Of a DNA stretch of 64,000 bases, positions 1 through 7,823 are shown piece by piece. Each line of letters begins with the position of its first letter. The first letter of the stretch is position 1. The notes under the pieces are model-generated. The model was not told the DNA's origin and did no database searches. It saw only the letters and a list, made by a program, of their open reading frames with translations. The translations under genes were made by a program, and so were the position numbers. This DNA is from Maribacter sp. BPC-D8 (GTDB taxonomy: Bacteria; Bacteroidota; Bacteroidia; Flavobacteriales; Flavobacteriaceae). Where the stretch lies: the NCBI RefSeq assembly GCF_035207705.1, contig NZ_CP128187.1:620001-684000 (forward strand). Direction: 5' to 3'.

Positions 1-323
1 TCTTCTTTAATCTGAGATAATATTATTCTAGGCTCATAAATTCAAAAAACAGATTCTTGAGCTTTTCTTATTCAATTAATCTGCTATTTATCTAGGCAAT
101 ACAGAAACGTAAGTTTCATCAATAGATAGCGGTTTAGCTAAGTTCTTAGCTGATTACCAAAAAGGAAAATAAGTCGTAAGATTTAAGCTATTGATATAGA
201 AAACCATTACTGAAAAGTGATGGTTTTTTTGTTTTATATTAGTGCTTCTAAAAAAGGGATATATGTAATTGTACACATATCCCTACGTTGTAACAAATTT
301 TGAAGAACCATTTATAACTAAAT
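1..323. other. Intergenic lead-in with dispersed repeats, terminator and cassette boundary
   Basis: I see no gene here. Bases 1-67 closely match 16475-16541 (element Y), and bases 141-243 closely match 14474-14576 (element X). A terminator lies at 202-230. Bases 256-283 form an imperfect 11-bp hairpin (arms GGGATATATGT and ACACATATCCC) just before the first cassette boundary, GTTGTAACAA at 287-296. Confidence 0.7.
202..230 (+). terminator. Rho-independent terminator in element X
   Basis: Arms ACCATTAC and GTGATGGT (one G-T pair) enclose a TGAAAA loop and are followed by a run of T. The same hairpin recurs at 14533-14563 in the second copy of element X. Confidence 0.7.
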
Positions 324-977
324 ATGATTGAATTTTTAAAAGGAGGAAAAACTCTTAAAGGAGTTATAATGGGAATGACGATTGATGAAGCAAATTCAAT
401 ATTGGGCGAGCCGACGAATATCAGCGGCGAGAAAGAATATGGGTATCTACATTACGGAGCATATCGTTACGGATTCGCCGATAAAATAATTAACGAAATG
501 GCTATTGAATTTAAATTTCTTGACAAACCAATTATGTTTAAGAATTTAGAATGGAAAAAACATGACATTTCACTCTTTGAAGATTTCAAAATAAAATCCA
601 AATGCAAAATTCATAGAATAATCGGACTCATAAATCACCTTCAATTGAATTGGAAAGCAGAAAATGGAATTGACAAAGATAGCTTTATAATGAAAATTGC
701 TAATGGACCATATATTGTTTGCGACCTATATGATGGAATTGTTGATAAAATAACTATCGTTGACGGACACCAAGCTGGGTAATAAAACTTGTTACAACAC
801 AACCTATAAACAATACGGGCTTAGGCAATAAACGCTAAGGTCTGCGTATATTTATATTGTCGCAAAATCTTTGGGATTTTTCTTTGACAGAAAAATAAAA
901 CTAAACAATAAGCTTTAGCTTCGTGCGCAGACGGAAACGAAAAGTTTCCTTGCCTCCGCACTACGCTTAGCTCAGGC
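287..977 (+). mobile_element. Integron-like gene cassette 1
   Basis: The unit begins with GTTGTAACAA (287-296), carries one ORF (324-782) and ends in junction repeat A. The ten bases TTGTTACAAC at 789-798 are the exact reverse complement of the start. Allowing one mismatch the match extends to 14 of 15. This cassette-specific pairing is what excision and integration at attC-like sites would give, since the first bases of a cassette complete its own recombination site. The GTT fits integron core sites but the following bases do not fit RRRY, so the system is only attC-like. No recombinase is visible in the window. Confidence 0.6.
324..782 (+). CDS. Hypothetical protein in cassette 1
   Basis: A 152-residue soluble protein with no signal peptide or membrane segment. 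The N-terminal stretch around residues 15-30 (MGMTIDEANSILGEP) resembles the short helix-turn opening of small bacterial proteins that begin with a GMxxxEVxxILG-like motif, but I cannot assign a family. An alternative start at 369 has a better ribosome binding site (AAAGGAG) and would begin MGMTID. The stop codon lies six bases before the complementary end of the cassette, a very tight fit. It is the only gene of its unit. Function unknown; immunity or stress cargo is possible but unsupported. Confidence 0.6.
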   Translation: MIEFLKGGKTLKGVIMGMTIDEANSILGEPTNISGEKEYGYLHYGAYRYGFADKIINEMAIEFKFLDKPIMFKNLEWKKHDISLFEDFKIKSKCKIHRIIGLINHLQLNWKAENGIDKDSFIMKIANGPYIVCDLYDGIVDKITIVDGHQAG

Positions 978-985
978 GTTGGCAT
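789..985 (+). repeat. Cassette junction repeat A (attC-like)
   Basis: A structured non-coding repeat of about 197 bases between cassettes 1 and 2. It opens with TTGTTACAAC, complementary to the start of cassette 1, and closes with GTTGGCAT, the start of cassette 2. Inside are the shared core GGTCTGCGTATATTTAT (839-855), pairing arms GTCTGCG (840-846) and CGCAGAC (926-932), and a perfect hairpin GGAAAC-GAAAA-GTTTCC (933-949). It aligns with copies B and C along almost its whole length. Confidence 0.7.
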
Positions 986-1783
986 TAATACTGAAAAAAC
1001 ATATGAAACATTTAACTATCCTTCTTTTTTTAATATTTATAAGTTGTAAAAACGAGCCTAAAACCAAAACGGAGACGAAAACGGAGACGAAAACGGAAAC
1101 GGAAATGGATATTGAAAATGGAATTGACAAATCTGTTTATGAAATGTGGAATAATTTTACGGAATCAAATCCTGAATTTAAAAATGAAGAACTCCCAAAT
1201 ACTGAATTTTTTGACAATAGTGAAGAAGATTATCATCGATATGCAGACCTAATTGTTGCCGGAAAAAAGAGGGCAAGTTCTGGTTTATATATTTGGTATA
1301 AAGAAGCAAATGTTGATTTACCAAAAAAAGGGGCAAAACTTATTGTAACGGATTTTAACGGAAAAGCGCGAGCAATAATTGAGAATACAAAGGTAGACAC
1401 AATACCATTTAAGAACATTTCCAAGGAATATGCTGAATTGGATATGGGAACTAATATTAAACCACTCGAAGAATGGAAAAAAGCACATTGGGAAATTTTT
1501 GCGAACTCATTAGAACAAAATGGACAAAAAGCGACAGATGAAATTCTAGTGGTGTGTGAATGGTTTGAAACAATCTGGACGGAAAAGTACTAATGCCAAC
1601 AAAACCTATAAACAATACGGGCTTAGATTTTAAACGCCAAGGTCTGAGTATATTTAGAATGTCGCGAAATCTTTCGGATTTCGCTTTGACACAAAAAAAG
1701 AAAAAACAAAACCAAAAGATTTCGCTACGTGCTTGGCGGAAAGCAAACGCTAGTTTGCTCCCGTACTGTTCATAGCTAAATCG
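978..1783 (+). mobile_element. Integron-like gene cassette 2
   Basis: The unit starts GTTGGCATTA at 978 and its repeat opens with TAATGCCAAC, ending at 1600. These are exact reverse complements over 10 bases and 14 of 15 with one mismatch at position 11, the same pattern as cassette 1 but with a different sequence. The ORF (1003-1593) starts 25 bases after the boundary, and its stop codon overlaps the complementary block. Confidence 0.6.
1003..1593 (+). CDS. ASCH-domain lipoprotein
   Basis: A 196-residue protein starting at the ATG at 1003; an upstream TTG at 979 lies inside the junction repeat and is unlikely. Residues 1-15 form a lipoprotein signal (LTILLFLIFISC), then comes a Lys-Thr-Glu linker with a fourfold KTET-like repeat. 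From about residue 45 it matches the ASCH fold (YqfB-like): the block ADLIVAGKKRASSGLYIWY, then a turn with PKKGAKLIVTD, ENTKVDTIPF, and the C-terminal LVVCEWFETIW. ASCH proteins are RNA-binding-like or act as amidohydrolases on acylated nucleosides, normally in the cytosol. Membrane anchoring outside the cytosol is therefore odd. The substrate is unknown. Confidence 0.8.
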   Translation: MKHLTILLFLIFISCKNEPKTKTETKTETKTETEMDIENGIDKSVYEMWNNFTESNPEFKNEELPNTEFFDNSEEDYHRYADLIVAGKKRASSGLYIWYKEANVDLPKKGAKLIVTDFNGKARAIIENTKVDTIPFKNISKEYAELDMGTNIKPLEEWKKAHWEIFANSLEQNGQKATDEILVVCEWFETIWTEKY

Positions 1784-1795
1784 TTGTGCGTCATA
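1593..1795 (+). repeat. Cassette junction repeat B (attC-like)
   Basis: Second full copy of the junction repeat. It opens with ATGCCAAC (1593-1600), complementary to the start of cassette 2, and closes with GTTGTGCGTCAT (1784-1795), the start of cassette 3. It carries the core GGTCTGAGTATATTTA (1641-1656), a hairpin with arms GCGAAATC and GATTTCGC, and a hairpin AGCAAAC-GCTA-GTTTGCT. The stem sequences differ from copy A while the stem positions are kept, which looks like structural conservation. Confidence 0.7.
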
Positions 1796-2485
1796 TTGAG
1801 CAACTAACAATATTGAATTAAAATTATACAAATGAGAAACACATTATTCTATATTCTAATGATAATTGGAATGAATTCTACGCTTTCTGCTCAAGACATT
1901 AATCTTGACGAATCGGAATTACAATCCATTTTATGCCAGCAATGGGAAATTGAATATGCACTTATGGGAGGGATGAAGATTGGACAACTACCGGGTGCTG
2001 CTGATTTTGATTTTGATTTTCACTCTGATGGCAAATATGACATAATTAGTGAAAATGAAGATAATAAAAGTGGTAGATGGATTTATGATATTGAAAATAA
2101 ATATGTTGAGCTTTCTATTGAAGAAAAAACAACTTCTCGAATTAAATTTATTGACACTAATAAACTGATTCTTATTCTTGTTTCTGGACAAAATGACCCA
2201 CCTGGATTACCTAGTATGGAAGTGCATTTTAAGCCAATGTAAACAGAAAATACGCCGCACAACAAAGCCTAAACGTAATGCGGATTTTAGGGCTAAACCG
2301 AAAGGTCTGTGTATATTTATGAAGTCGCTAATCCCGATAGCTATCGGGAATGGATTTAGCTTTGAACAATAAAAAATAAAACTAAACCCGCCCGTACCGA
2401 TAAGGCACGTTCGGGCGGGCAATAAGCTTTAGCTTTGTTCGCAGACGGAAACGAAAAGTTTTCTTGCCTCCGCAATACGCTTAGC
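1784..2485 (+). mobile_element. Integron-like gene cassette 3
   Basis: The unit starts GTTGTGCGTCAT at 1784. Its repeat opens with the complementary CGCACAAC at 2256-2263 (8 exact, 13 of 15 overall). It holds one ORF at 1832-2242 whose stop lies 13 bases before that block. The far end of its repeat no longer shows a GTT boundary. Confidence 0.55.
1832..2242 (+). CDS. Secreted lipocalin-like hypothetical protein
   Basis: A 136-residue protein with a signal peptide of about 20 residues ending at SAQ (NSTLSAQ), so it is probably exported to the periplasm. The remainder has the layout of small lipocalin-like proteins of Bacteroidota: a CQQWEIEYALMGG strand early on, a DFDFHSDGKYDI strand, GRWIYDIENKYVELS, and a final strand. 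No catalytic motif is visible. It is the single gene of cassette 3, starting 48 bases after the GTT boundary. Function unknown. Confidence 0.6.
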   Translation: MRNTLFYILMIIGMNSTLSAQDINLDESELQSILCQQWEIEYALMGGMKIGQLPGAADFDFDFHSDGKYDIISENEDNKSGRWIYDIENKYVELSIEEKTTSRIKFIDTNKLILILVSGQNDPPGLPSMEVHFKPM

Positions 2486-2490
2486 ACAAC
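2249..2490 (+). repeat. Cassette junction repeat C with inserted palindromes
   Basis: Third copy of the junction repeat, longer than A and B. It has the core GGTCTGTGTATATTTAT (2304-2320), arms GTCTGTG and CGCAGAC, and a GGAAACGAAAAGTTTTC hairpin. It holds two extra palindromes: CCCGATAGCTATCGGG near 2332-2347, and a 33-base insert at 2388-2420 with arms CCGCCCG and CGGGCGG. The second lies exactly between ACTAAAC and AATAAGCTTTAG, which are adjacent in copy A. The closing GTT is missing (GCACAACCGAAG in place of GCTCAGGCGTTG), so the right boundary is damaged. Confidence 0.65.
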
Positions 2491-2512
2491 CGAAGAAAGT
2501 CAATAAAAACAG

Positions 2513-2785
2513 ATGGAAATAATACACCAATTAATCAATTCTGATTCCGAAAAAATAATAATTTTAACTTTGGATGGAGAAAATCTGATTTCTGAAACTG
2601 GGAAAAAAGATAAACTTAGAACAACAACAAAAGTATTTCCAAGCAATGAAGATGCTTTAAAAAACTTCCATAAAAAAGAATGGGCAGCCTTGAAAAAAGG
2701 ATTTATTTTAATAAATACTAACGTTAAATTAGGACAACCAACTTTGACCCGTCCTGAAATATGTTTACAAAAAACAAATAACTAA
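2513..2785 (+). CDS. WGR-like fragment or small protein
   Basis: A 90-residue protein. Residues 10-65 (KIIILTLDGENL ... ETGKKDKLRTTTKVFPSNEDALKNFHKKEWAALKKGFIL) resemble a WGR domain, a small nucleic-acid-associated module found in bacterial MolR-type and PARP proteins. Such domains usually start longer proteins, so this may be an N-terminal piece of a truncated gene: the tail after residue 70 looks unrelated. It follows damaged repeat C and has no matching right-hand repeat, so it marks the worn end of the array. The assignment is tentative. Confidence 0.5.
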   Translation: MEIIHQLINSDSEKIIILTLDGENLISETGKKDKLRTTTKVFPSNEDALKNFHKKEWAALKKGFILINTNVKLGQPTLTRPEICLQKTNN

Positions 2786-2871
2786 TAGTGTTCAAAATTT
2801 TAAACAATTAACGATGATTTACATAAAACAATCGAACTAAAAAATAAGTTAACTACAAACGATATTCTTAT

Positions 2872-4380
2872 ATGAAAAAAATATTTTTAATTTTATTATT
2901 GATAAGTCATCAGTTTTGCGCGGGTTGTATTAGTGATAATGAAAAAGAATTTTTACAAGATTTGATTACTGAAAATTCTAAATTAGCTAAACTTGGTTGG
3001 AGTTTCGATAACGATTATAAACAATGGAAAGGACTTGTAATAGAAGACTGTAAGATTACAACATTGGATTTAAGTAATTTTAATTTAAGCAGCTTACCAA
3101 ATTCTATTATTTATTTATCAAATTTAGAAACCTTAAAGCTATCTGGTTTAAAAATTCATGAGATGATGTCAAGAAACTTATTTGGCTTAAAGAAATTAAA
3201 AAAATTACATCTAAAAGAAGTGTATCTTAAAAAGGTTATTCACTTATTTGGAAGATTAGAGAATTTAAAGGAATTAAAAATTATAAAATCATATATAAAT
3301 TCAAGTGAAATCCCAATAGAATTTTTAGCATTAAAAGAGCTTGAATCTATTGATTTTTCAGAAAATAATTTTAAAAAAATACCAAGCAAAATTTTAGAAT
3401 TAAAAAAATTAAAATACATTTCATTTAAAGATAATAAATATTTAGAAGGTGATATTAGCTTATTTAATTCATTAACTCAATTAGAGTATCTTGATTTTTC
3501 AAACACAGCTATTACTGGTACGTACACCCCCTTATCTGTTAATTTAAAGTATCTAAACTTAAGTAATCCTGGCTGGTCCTTAAACGTTGATATTAGTAAT
3601 ATTAATAAACTTGAAGTTTTAAAATTAGAAAAATGCAAATTAAAAGCGTTAACTGGTATTGAAAAACAAGAACAACTAACAAGTTTAAATATTAAGGATA
3701 ATTATTTTAGTGGTTTAAACGTTTCAAATTTTATCAGGTTAGACTCTATAAATATTAGTAAAAATGAACTCGTTAACCTTCCTTTATTCCCCAAAAAAAC
3801 AATAGCATATCTTAATTTTTCATCAAACCCTGTATTTGAGTTTACAGAACAAGATTTTAAAGTTTTATCAAAAGTAAAATCACTTGACTTATCTAATATG
3901 ATTTTATCAAACTTACCTATTACGATAAAAAATTTAAAAAAATGTGAGGTATTAAACTTATCAAACAATAAATTAGAAGTACTTCCAAAAGAAATTAATA
4001 ATTTACAATCATTAAAAAAGTTAAATCTTTCTAAAAATGAATTACATAATTTAGCTATAAATGGTTTAGTCAATTTAACCAGTTTAGACTTAAGAGAGAA
4101 TAACTTGAGTGAGTTTAATTTAAAATTAAAGCACTTAAAAAAATTAAATTTACTAGATAACAGTTTTACAAAAATACCTGATATTATTTATAGCTATGAA
4201 GATTTAGAATGTTTTATGATCAACGATTTCACACTTAAACAGGTTCCTGAAAAAGTATTATCATTTAAAAAAATGAAAGAATTCTATGTGCCGTTTGAAG
4301 GGTATCATGATGATGTTCTATGTAAGCTAAAAGCAAGAGGAGTAATAGTAAACAATTATAATTTAGTGTGTAATAACTAA
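2872..4380 (+). CDS. Exported leucine-rich-repeat protein
   Basis: A 502-residue protein with an N-terminal signal (MKKIFLILLLISHQFC); a cysteine at residue 19 might be lipidated, but the lipobox is poor. From residue 65 to 450 there are about sixteen leucine-rich repeats with the pattern LxxLxLSxNxLxxLP, for example around residues 365-400. Such repeats form curved protein-binding surfaces. No enzyme domain is present, so it is probably a surface or periplasmic binding protein. It is followed after five bases by an exported ankyrin-like gene, suggesting one transcript. The DNA is very AT-rich, which fits recent acquisition. Confidence 0.8.
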   Translation: MKKIFLILLLISHQFCAGCISDNEKEFLQDLITENSKLAKLGWSFDNDYKQWKGLVIEDCKITTLDLSNFNLSSLPNSIIYLSNLETLKLSGLKIHEMMSRNLFGLKKLKKLHLKEVYLKKVIHLFGRLENLKELKIIKSYINSSEIPIEFLALKELESIDFSENNFKKIPSKILELKKLKYISFKDNKYLEGDISLFNSLTQLEYLDFSNTAITGTYTPLSVNLKYLNLSNPGWSLNVDISNINKLEVLKLEKCKLKALTGIEKQEQLTSLNIKDNYFSGLNVSNFIRLDSINISKNELVNLPLFPKKTIAYLNFSSNPVFEFTEQDFKVLSKVKSLDLSNMILSNLPITIKNLKKCEVLNLSNNKLEVLPKEINNLQSLKKLNLSKNELHNLAINGLVNLTSLDLRENNLSEFNLKLKHLKKLNLLDNSFTKIPDIIYSYEDLECFMINDFTLKQVPEKVLSFKKMKEFYVPFEGYHDDVLCKLKARGVIVNNYNLVCNN

Positions 4381-4385
4381 GCCAA

Positions 4386-5861
4386 ATGAATATATATATA
4401 TTAAGGATATTAATTTTATCAACTATTTTTAGTAATGCTCAAGAAAAAATAGAATTCAATAAGAATCCTTATACGAATGAAAATCACTTTATAATTAAAT
4501 TACAAGAACAAGGAAAAAAAAGCTCTAAAATATTTTATGATGTTAAAGAGAAAAAAAATAAGTACGGATATGAAGAACCAGTTGTAACCGTAAATAATTT
4601 TAAAAGTATTATCGTCGAAAAAGAAAATGACTCCTATAACCTAACACTTCAGCTAGATGCAGATGGTGTATTAGATTTAGATCTTGCAACGTCGGCAAAT
4701 GTTAAGAAAGTTTACGCTTTTGTATTTAATGATACTATTTATCAAACCAAAAAGTTTTCATCGCCTTCATTTCATGGACAGTTTTTAATAAAAAATATAT
4801 CTAAAAAACAAAAAAATAATATTGTAAACTTCTACAAAAGCTTACCAAACTTTGAACTACAGTTGAAATTATATCATGCTATTGATCATGCTGAAAAATC
4901 AAAAATAGATTCATTATTGAATGTTGGTGCTTTGTTAACAGAAATAAACTATAAGATTGGATATAATCAACAAAATGGCGCTTTTTATAGTGCTTTTTGT
5001 CGCAGAAGGGGTACTTATTTTAAGTATCAAGACGTGGCCGATTATCTTTTAAGTAAAGGATTTATTCCAAAAGCCATAACAATCGATCAGGCCATTGCTT
5101 ATAGGGATGTCAAATACATAAACAACTATTTTAATACTATAGAAAATAAAGAGGAAAGATGCAATGCGTTAAGAAGAAAACTATGGAATGTTTTTAGATA
5201 TGGAAATGCCTCTGTAATAAGAGAATTCGAAATTTTAGGATTAAATATTGAGACAGAAAAACATAGAGGAAAAAGTCTGCTTGCTAATGCCTCAATTAGA
5301 AGTGAGGCATCTATGGTAAGTTATTTGTTAAATAAAAAAATAGCATATGATGAAGCCACATTACTGATCTATTCTTTAGTTTATAATAAAATGGATGCTA
5401 CAGATGCTTTATTAGAAGGGGGGCTAAACATCAACACCTTGCTTGATAATAAAAATAACATAGCACAAAAAATGATTGCATTTGAATATATACATAAAGA
5501 TTCTTATAATAATGCTTCAGTAAGAAAAATACCACTGATGATAGAGAGGGGCTTTAACCCAAACACTATAGGAAATGAAGGGAAAACACTATTGCATACT
5601 ATCGCTAGTAATACAAATGAAATTATGGGTTTTAGAGTAAAAGGAAAGTCTTCATTTACATATGATGAATCAGAATGCTTAAAACAAATTTTAGAAGTAG
5701 TAAAAGTTATAAAAAGTAATGGAGGCGATTTTAACAAAAAAGATGATAAAGGTTTTACAGCATATGAATACGTATTAAAGCAAATACATGAATTAAAGTC
5801 AAGAGATATAAATTTAAAAAAAGAAGATAAAGCATTACTCTTAAACGCTTTTAAAAACTAA
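4386..5861 (+). CDS. Exported ankyrin-repeat-like protein
   Basis: A 491-residue protein with a short signal peptide (MNIYILRILILSTIFSNA, cleavage before QEK). Residues 30-130 form an unrecognised beta-rich domain. From about residue 150 onward come degenerate ankyrin-type helix pairs, clearest in DATDALLEGGLNINTLLD, LMIERGFNPNTIGNEGKTLLH and VIKSNGGDFNKKDDKGFTAYEY. It starts five bases after the LRR gene, so the two are likely co-transcribed. Both have repeat architectures used for protein binding. The binding partner is unknown. Confidence 0.7.
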   Translation: MNIYILRILILSTIFSNAQEKIEFNKNPYTNENHFIIKLQEQGKKSSKIFYDVKEKKNKYGYEEPVVTVNNFKSIIVEKENDSYNLTLQLDADGVLDLDLATSANVKKVYAFVFNDTIYQTKKFSSPSFHGQFLIKNISKKQKNNIVNFYKSLPNFELQLKLYHAIDHAEKSKIDSLLNVGALLTEINYKIGYNQQNGAFYSAFCRRRGTYFKYQDVADYLLSKGFIPKAITIDQAIAYRDVKYINNYFNTIENKEERCNALRRKLWNVFRYGNASVIREFEILGLNIETEKHRGKSLLANASIRSEASMVSYLLNKKIAYDEATLLIYSLVYNKMDATDALLEGGLNINTLLDNKNNIAQKMIAFEYIHKDSYNNASVRKIPLMIERGFNPNTIGNEGKTLLHTIASNTNEIMGFRVKGKSSFTYDESECLKQILEVVKVIKSNGGDFNKKDDKGFTAYEYVLKQIHELKSRDINLKKEDKALLLNAFKN

Positions 5862-5865
5862 CATT

Positions 5866-7467
5866 TTAATTAAGTAGCTTAAATGTTTTATTTATTTCAA
5901 CTTTTTGGTCTTCTACCAATATTACTATTTTATAAACATCCTCTTCAAAATAGAAAGTACTAAACCCATCTTTATTATTTTCTAATACATTACTGTATAA
6001 AAAAACGTCATTTAAAGTTAAGTCTTTCAAGTTATACTCTTCCTTAATAGCACGAGAGAAAGGGGTTGTTTTAATGCTTTTAATCGATAATAAATTATTA
6101 TTATGACGATTTTTAAACAGATGAAAATTAGTAGAATTACTAATTTCTATTTCGTTTTTATTTATTCTATTAACTCCGTATTCTTTGCTGTTTTCGTCAC
6201 TTATTTCAACTTCTTTTATAGCACCATAATAACCCTTAATTGTAGCATCTATTTCTATATAATCGATTGTTTTTAAATTACAATAGTCATACGAAATAGA
6301 TATTTCTTTATCGTATTGGTGATTTATTAAGTCGTGTTGAAAAGCACCTAAGTTTTGTGATAATAATAATTCATTGTTCTTATTGTAAGCCTTTAATTTA
6401 TTGTAGGTAACAAACATATTACTATCCAATTCTAGTAAATTTAAATTAGAAACAACAGAAAAACAGTTTTTATGATAACCAAGGTCGTTTCTGTTTATTG
6501 AAAGAAATTCGCTGTTTTTTATTTTAGAAATAGCACTTTCTTTTGTTTTAAAGTGCTTTTTTGCTAACATTATTCTCAAAGAATCTTCACTAATTAATTC
6601 AGGGTTTAAATATACATTACTACCCTTATCCTTATAAAAATAACGGATTCTTTTATAAGCGCTGGGCTCTGTAAAAGTATCACCATCTAAAGCAGATGAA
6701 AAAACAATATTTGTATCACCAGATTCAAAAATAAACTTAAACTGATGAAGTATTCCTGAAGTAATATTTAAACTCAATACAGCCTCAAAATTGTTCGCTT
6801 TCTTTTCAATAATATTTCTATTACGATCTCTTATCGCTGTATAATAGTTTGCTTTTATTTTAAAGATCGCTTTATTATCTTTAATGTATGCCAGTTTACC
6901 TATTGTGTTTGAATTTAGGTTTGATATTATTACGGAATTATTAATTTTAAATTCTTCACCAACAATAAACTCTTTATTTAAATAAAAAGGATCAACACCT
7001 TGGTTGAAATTTTCAAATAATTTAGTAATAATTTCTTTTTCATCTTCTGCTAAATACTCGTTATGGTTTATTGAGTTAATACTCCAGGCTTCAATAATAT
7101 TTCCTTTTTCATCATAAACAGTATTAAAGTTTTCATTTTTTAAAAAATCCGTAAAAAACAATTCCCCATTATTAGATTCTTTATTTAATTCCTTTTGTAA
7201 AGAGAATAATAACTCGTCGCGATTAATAACTTCAAAAGTTTCAAATTCACTTCGCGTTTTGTAAATATTTTTTTCTTTAATAAAAGAAGTTTTACAAATG
7301 TTATGCATTAAAATAGCATCATTATTTATTTTTATTAAAGATTTAGTTTTGTATTTATATTCTTTATTTAATTCAGGAGTAAATTCTATTATTATTTTTT
7401 TTTGACTAAAAATAAAATTAAAACAAAACATAAAAAAGACCACTAAGACATATAGTTTCTTAAACAT
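5866..7467 (-). CDS. Exported protein of unknown function
   Basis: I chose the start MFKKLYVLVVFFMF at 7467, which gives a clean signal peptide ending near FSQ; an upstream ATG at 7488 touches the IS left end. The mature protein of about 510 residues opens with KKIIIEFTPELNKEYKYKTKS, a beta-strand layout seen in several Bacteroidota secreted proteins, but I do not recognise a family. It converges on the ankyrin gene with only a few bases between the stops. The IS3-family element sits about 21 bases before its start, so the native promoter has probably been displaced. Confidence 0.65.
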   Translation of the reverse strand: MFKKLYVLVVFFMFCFNFIFSQKKIIIEFTPELNKEYKYKTKSLIKINNDAILMHNICKTSFIKEKNIYKTRSEFETFEVINRDELLFSLQKELNKESNNGELFFTDFLKNENFNTVYDEKGNIIEAWSINSINHNEYLAEDEKEIITKLFENFNQGVDPFYLNKEFIVGEEFKINNSVIISNLNSNTIGKLAYIKDNKAIFKIKANYYTAIRDRNRNIIEKKANNFEAVLSLNITSGILHQFKFIFESGDTNIVFSSALDGDTFTEPSAYKRIRYFYKDKGSNVYLNPELISEDSLRIMLAKKHFKTKESAISKIKNSEFLSINRNDLGYHKNCFSVVSNLNLLELDSNMFVTYNKLKAYNKNNELLLSQNLGAFQHDLINHQYDKEISISYDYCNLKTIDYIEIDATIKGYYGAIKEVEISDENSKEYGVNRINKNEIEISNSTNFHLFKNRHNNNLLSIKSIKTTPFSRAIKEEYNLKDLTLNDVFLYSNVLENNKDGFSTFYFEEDVYKIVILVEDQKVEINKTFKLLN

Positions 7468-7556
7468 AAAGTACTTTATTATTAACATTGTAGGTTTCCC
7501 TAAAAACAGGACAGTTCATAATTCGAATTTACTAACTTTAAATTCAAACTGTCACG

Positions 7557-7823
7557 ATGAAAAACAGCAAATTTAGCGAGAGTCAAATTATCAAGGGTTT
7601 AAAAGAAAATGAACAAGGAAGATCCGTTGGAGATGTTTCAAGAGAATTAGGAATTGATAAAAGCACGTTTTACTATTAGCGCAAGAAGTACGGTGGTATG
7701 GAGCAACAGCAGCTTAAACGTTTAAAAGAGCTTGAAGAAGAGAACAATAAGCTCAAACAGATGTATGCCGATGTGAGTCTTGATAATAAGATGCTAAAGG
7801 ACGTATTGTCAAAAAAGTTCTAA
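7557..7823 (+). pseudogene. IS3 orfA with internal stop codon
   Basis: The reading frame MKNSKFSESQIIKGLKENEQ continues through a helix-turn-helix (SVGDVSRELGIDKSTFYY) and then meets TAG at 7677-7679, where relatives have tryptophan (TGG) before RKKYGG. Beyond the stop the frame continues with a leucine-zipper-like helix (LKRLKELEEENNKLKQ) to the natural end at 7823. A single G-to-A change explains the stop. Reinitiation at the ATG at 7698 would still deliver ribosomes to the slippery site but without the DNA-binding part. Confidence 0.8.

Noticed and set aside
1784..1795. Classical integron attC core (GTTRRRY)
   Set aside because: GTT is present but the following bases do not fit RRRY in any of the boundaries, so I call the sites attC-like only.
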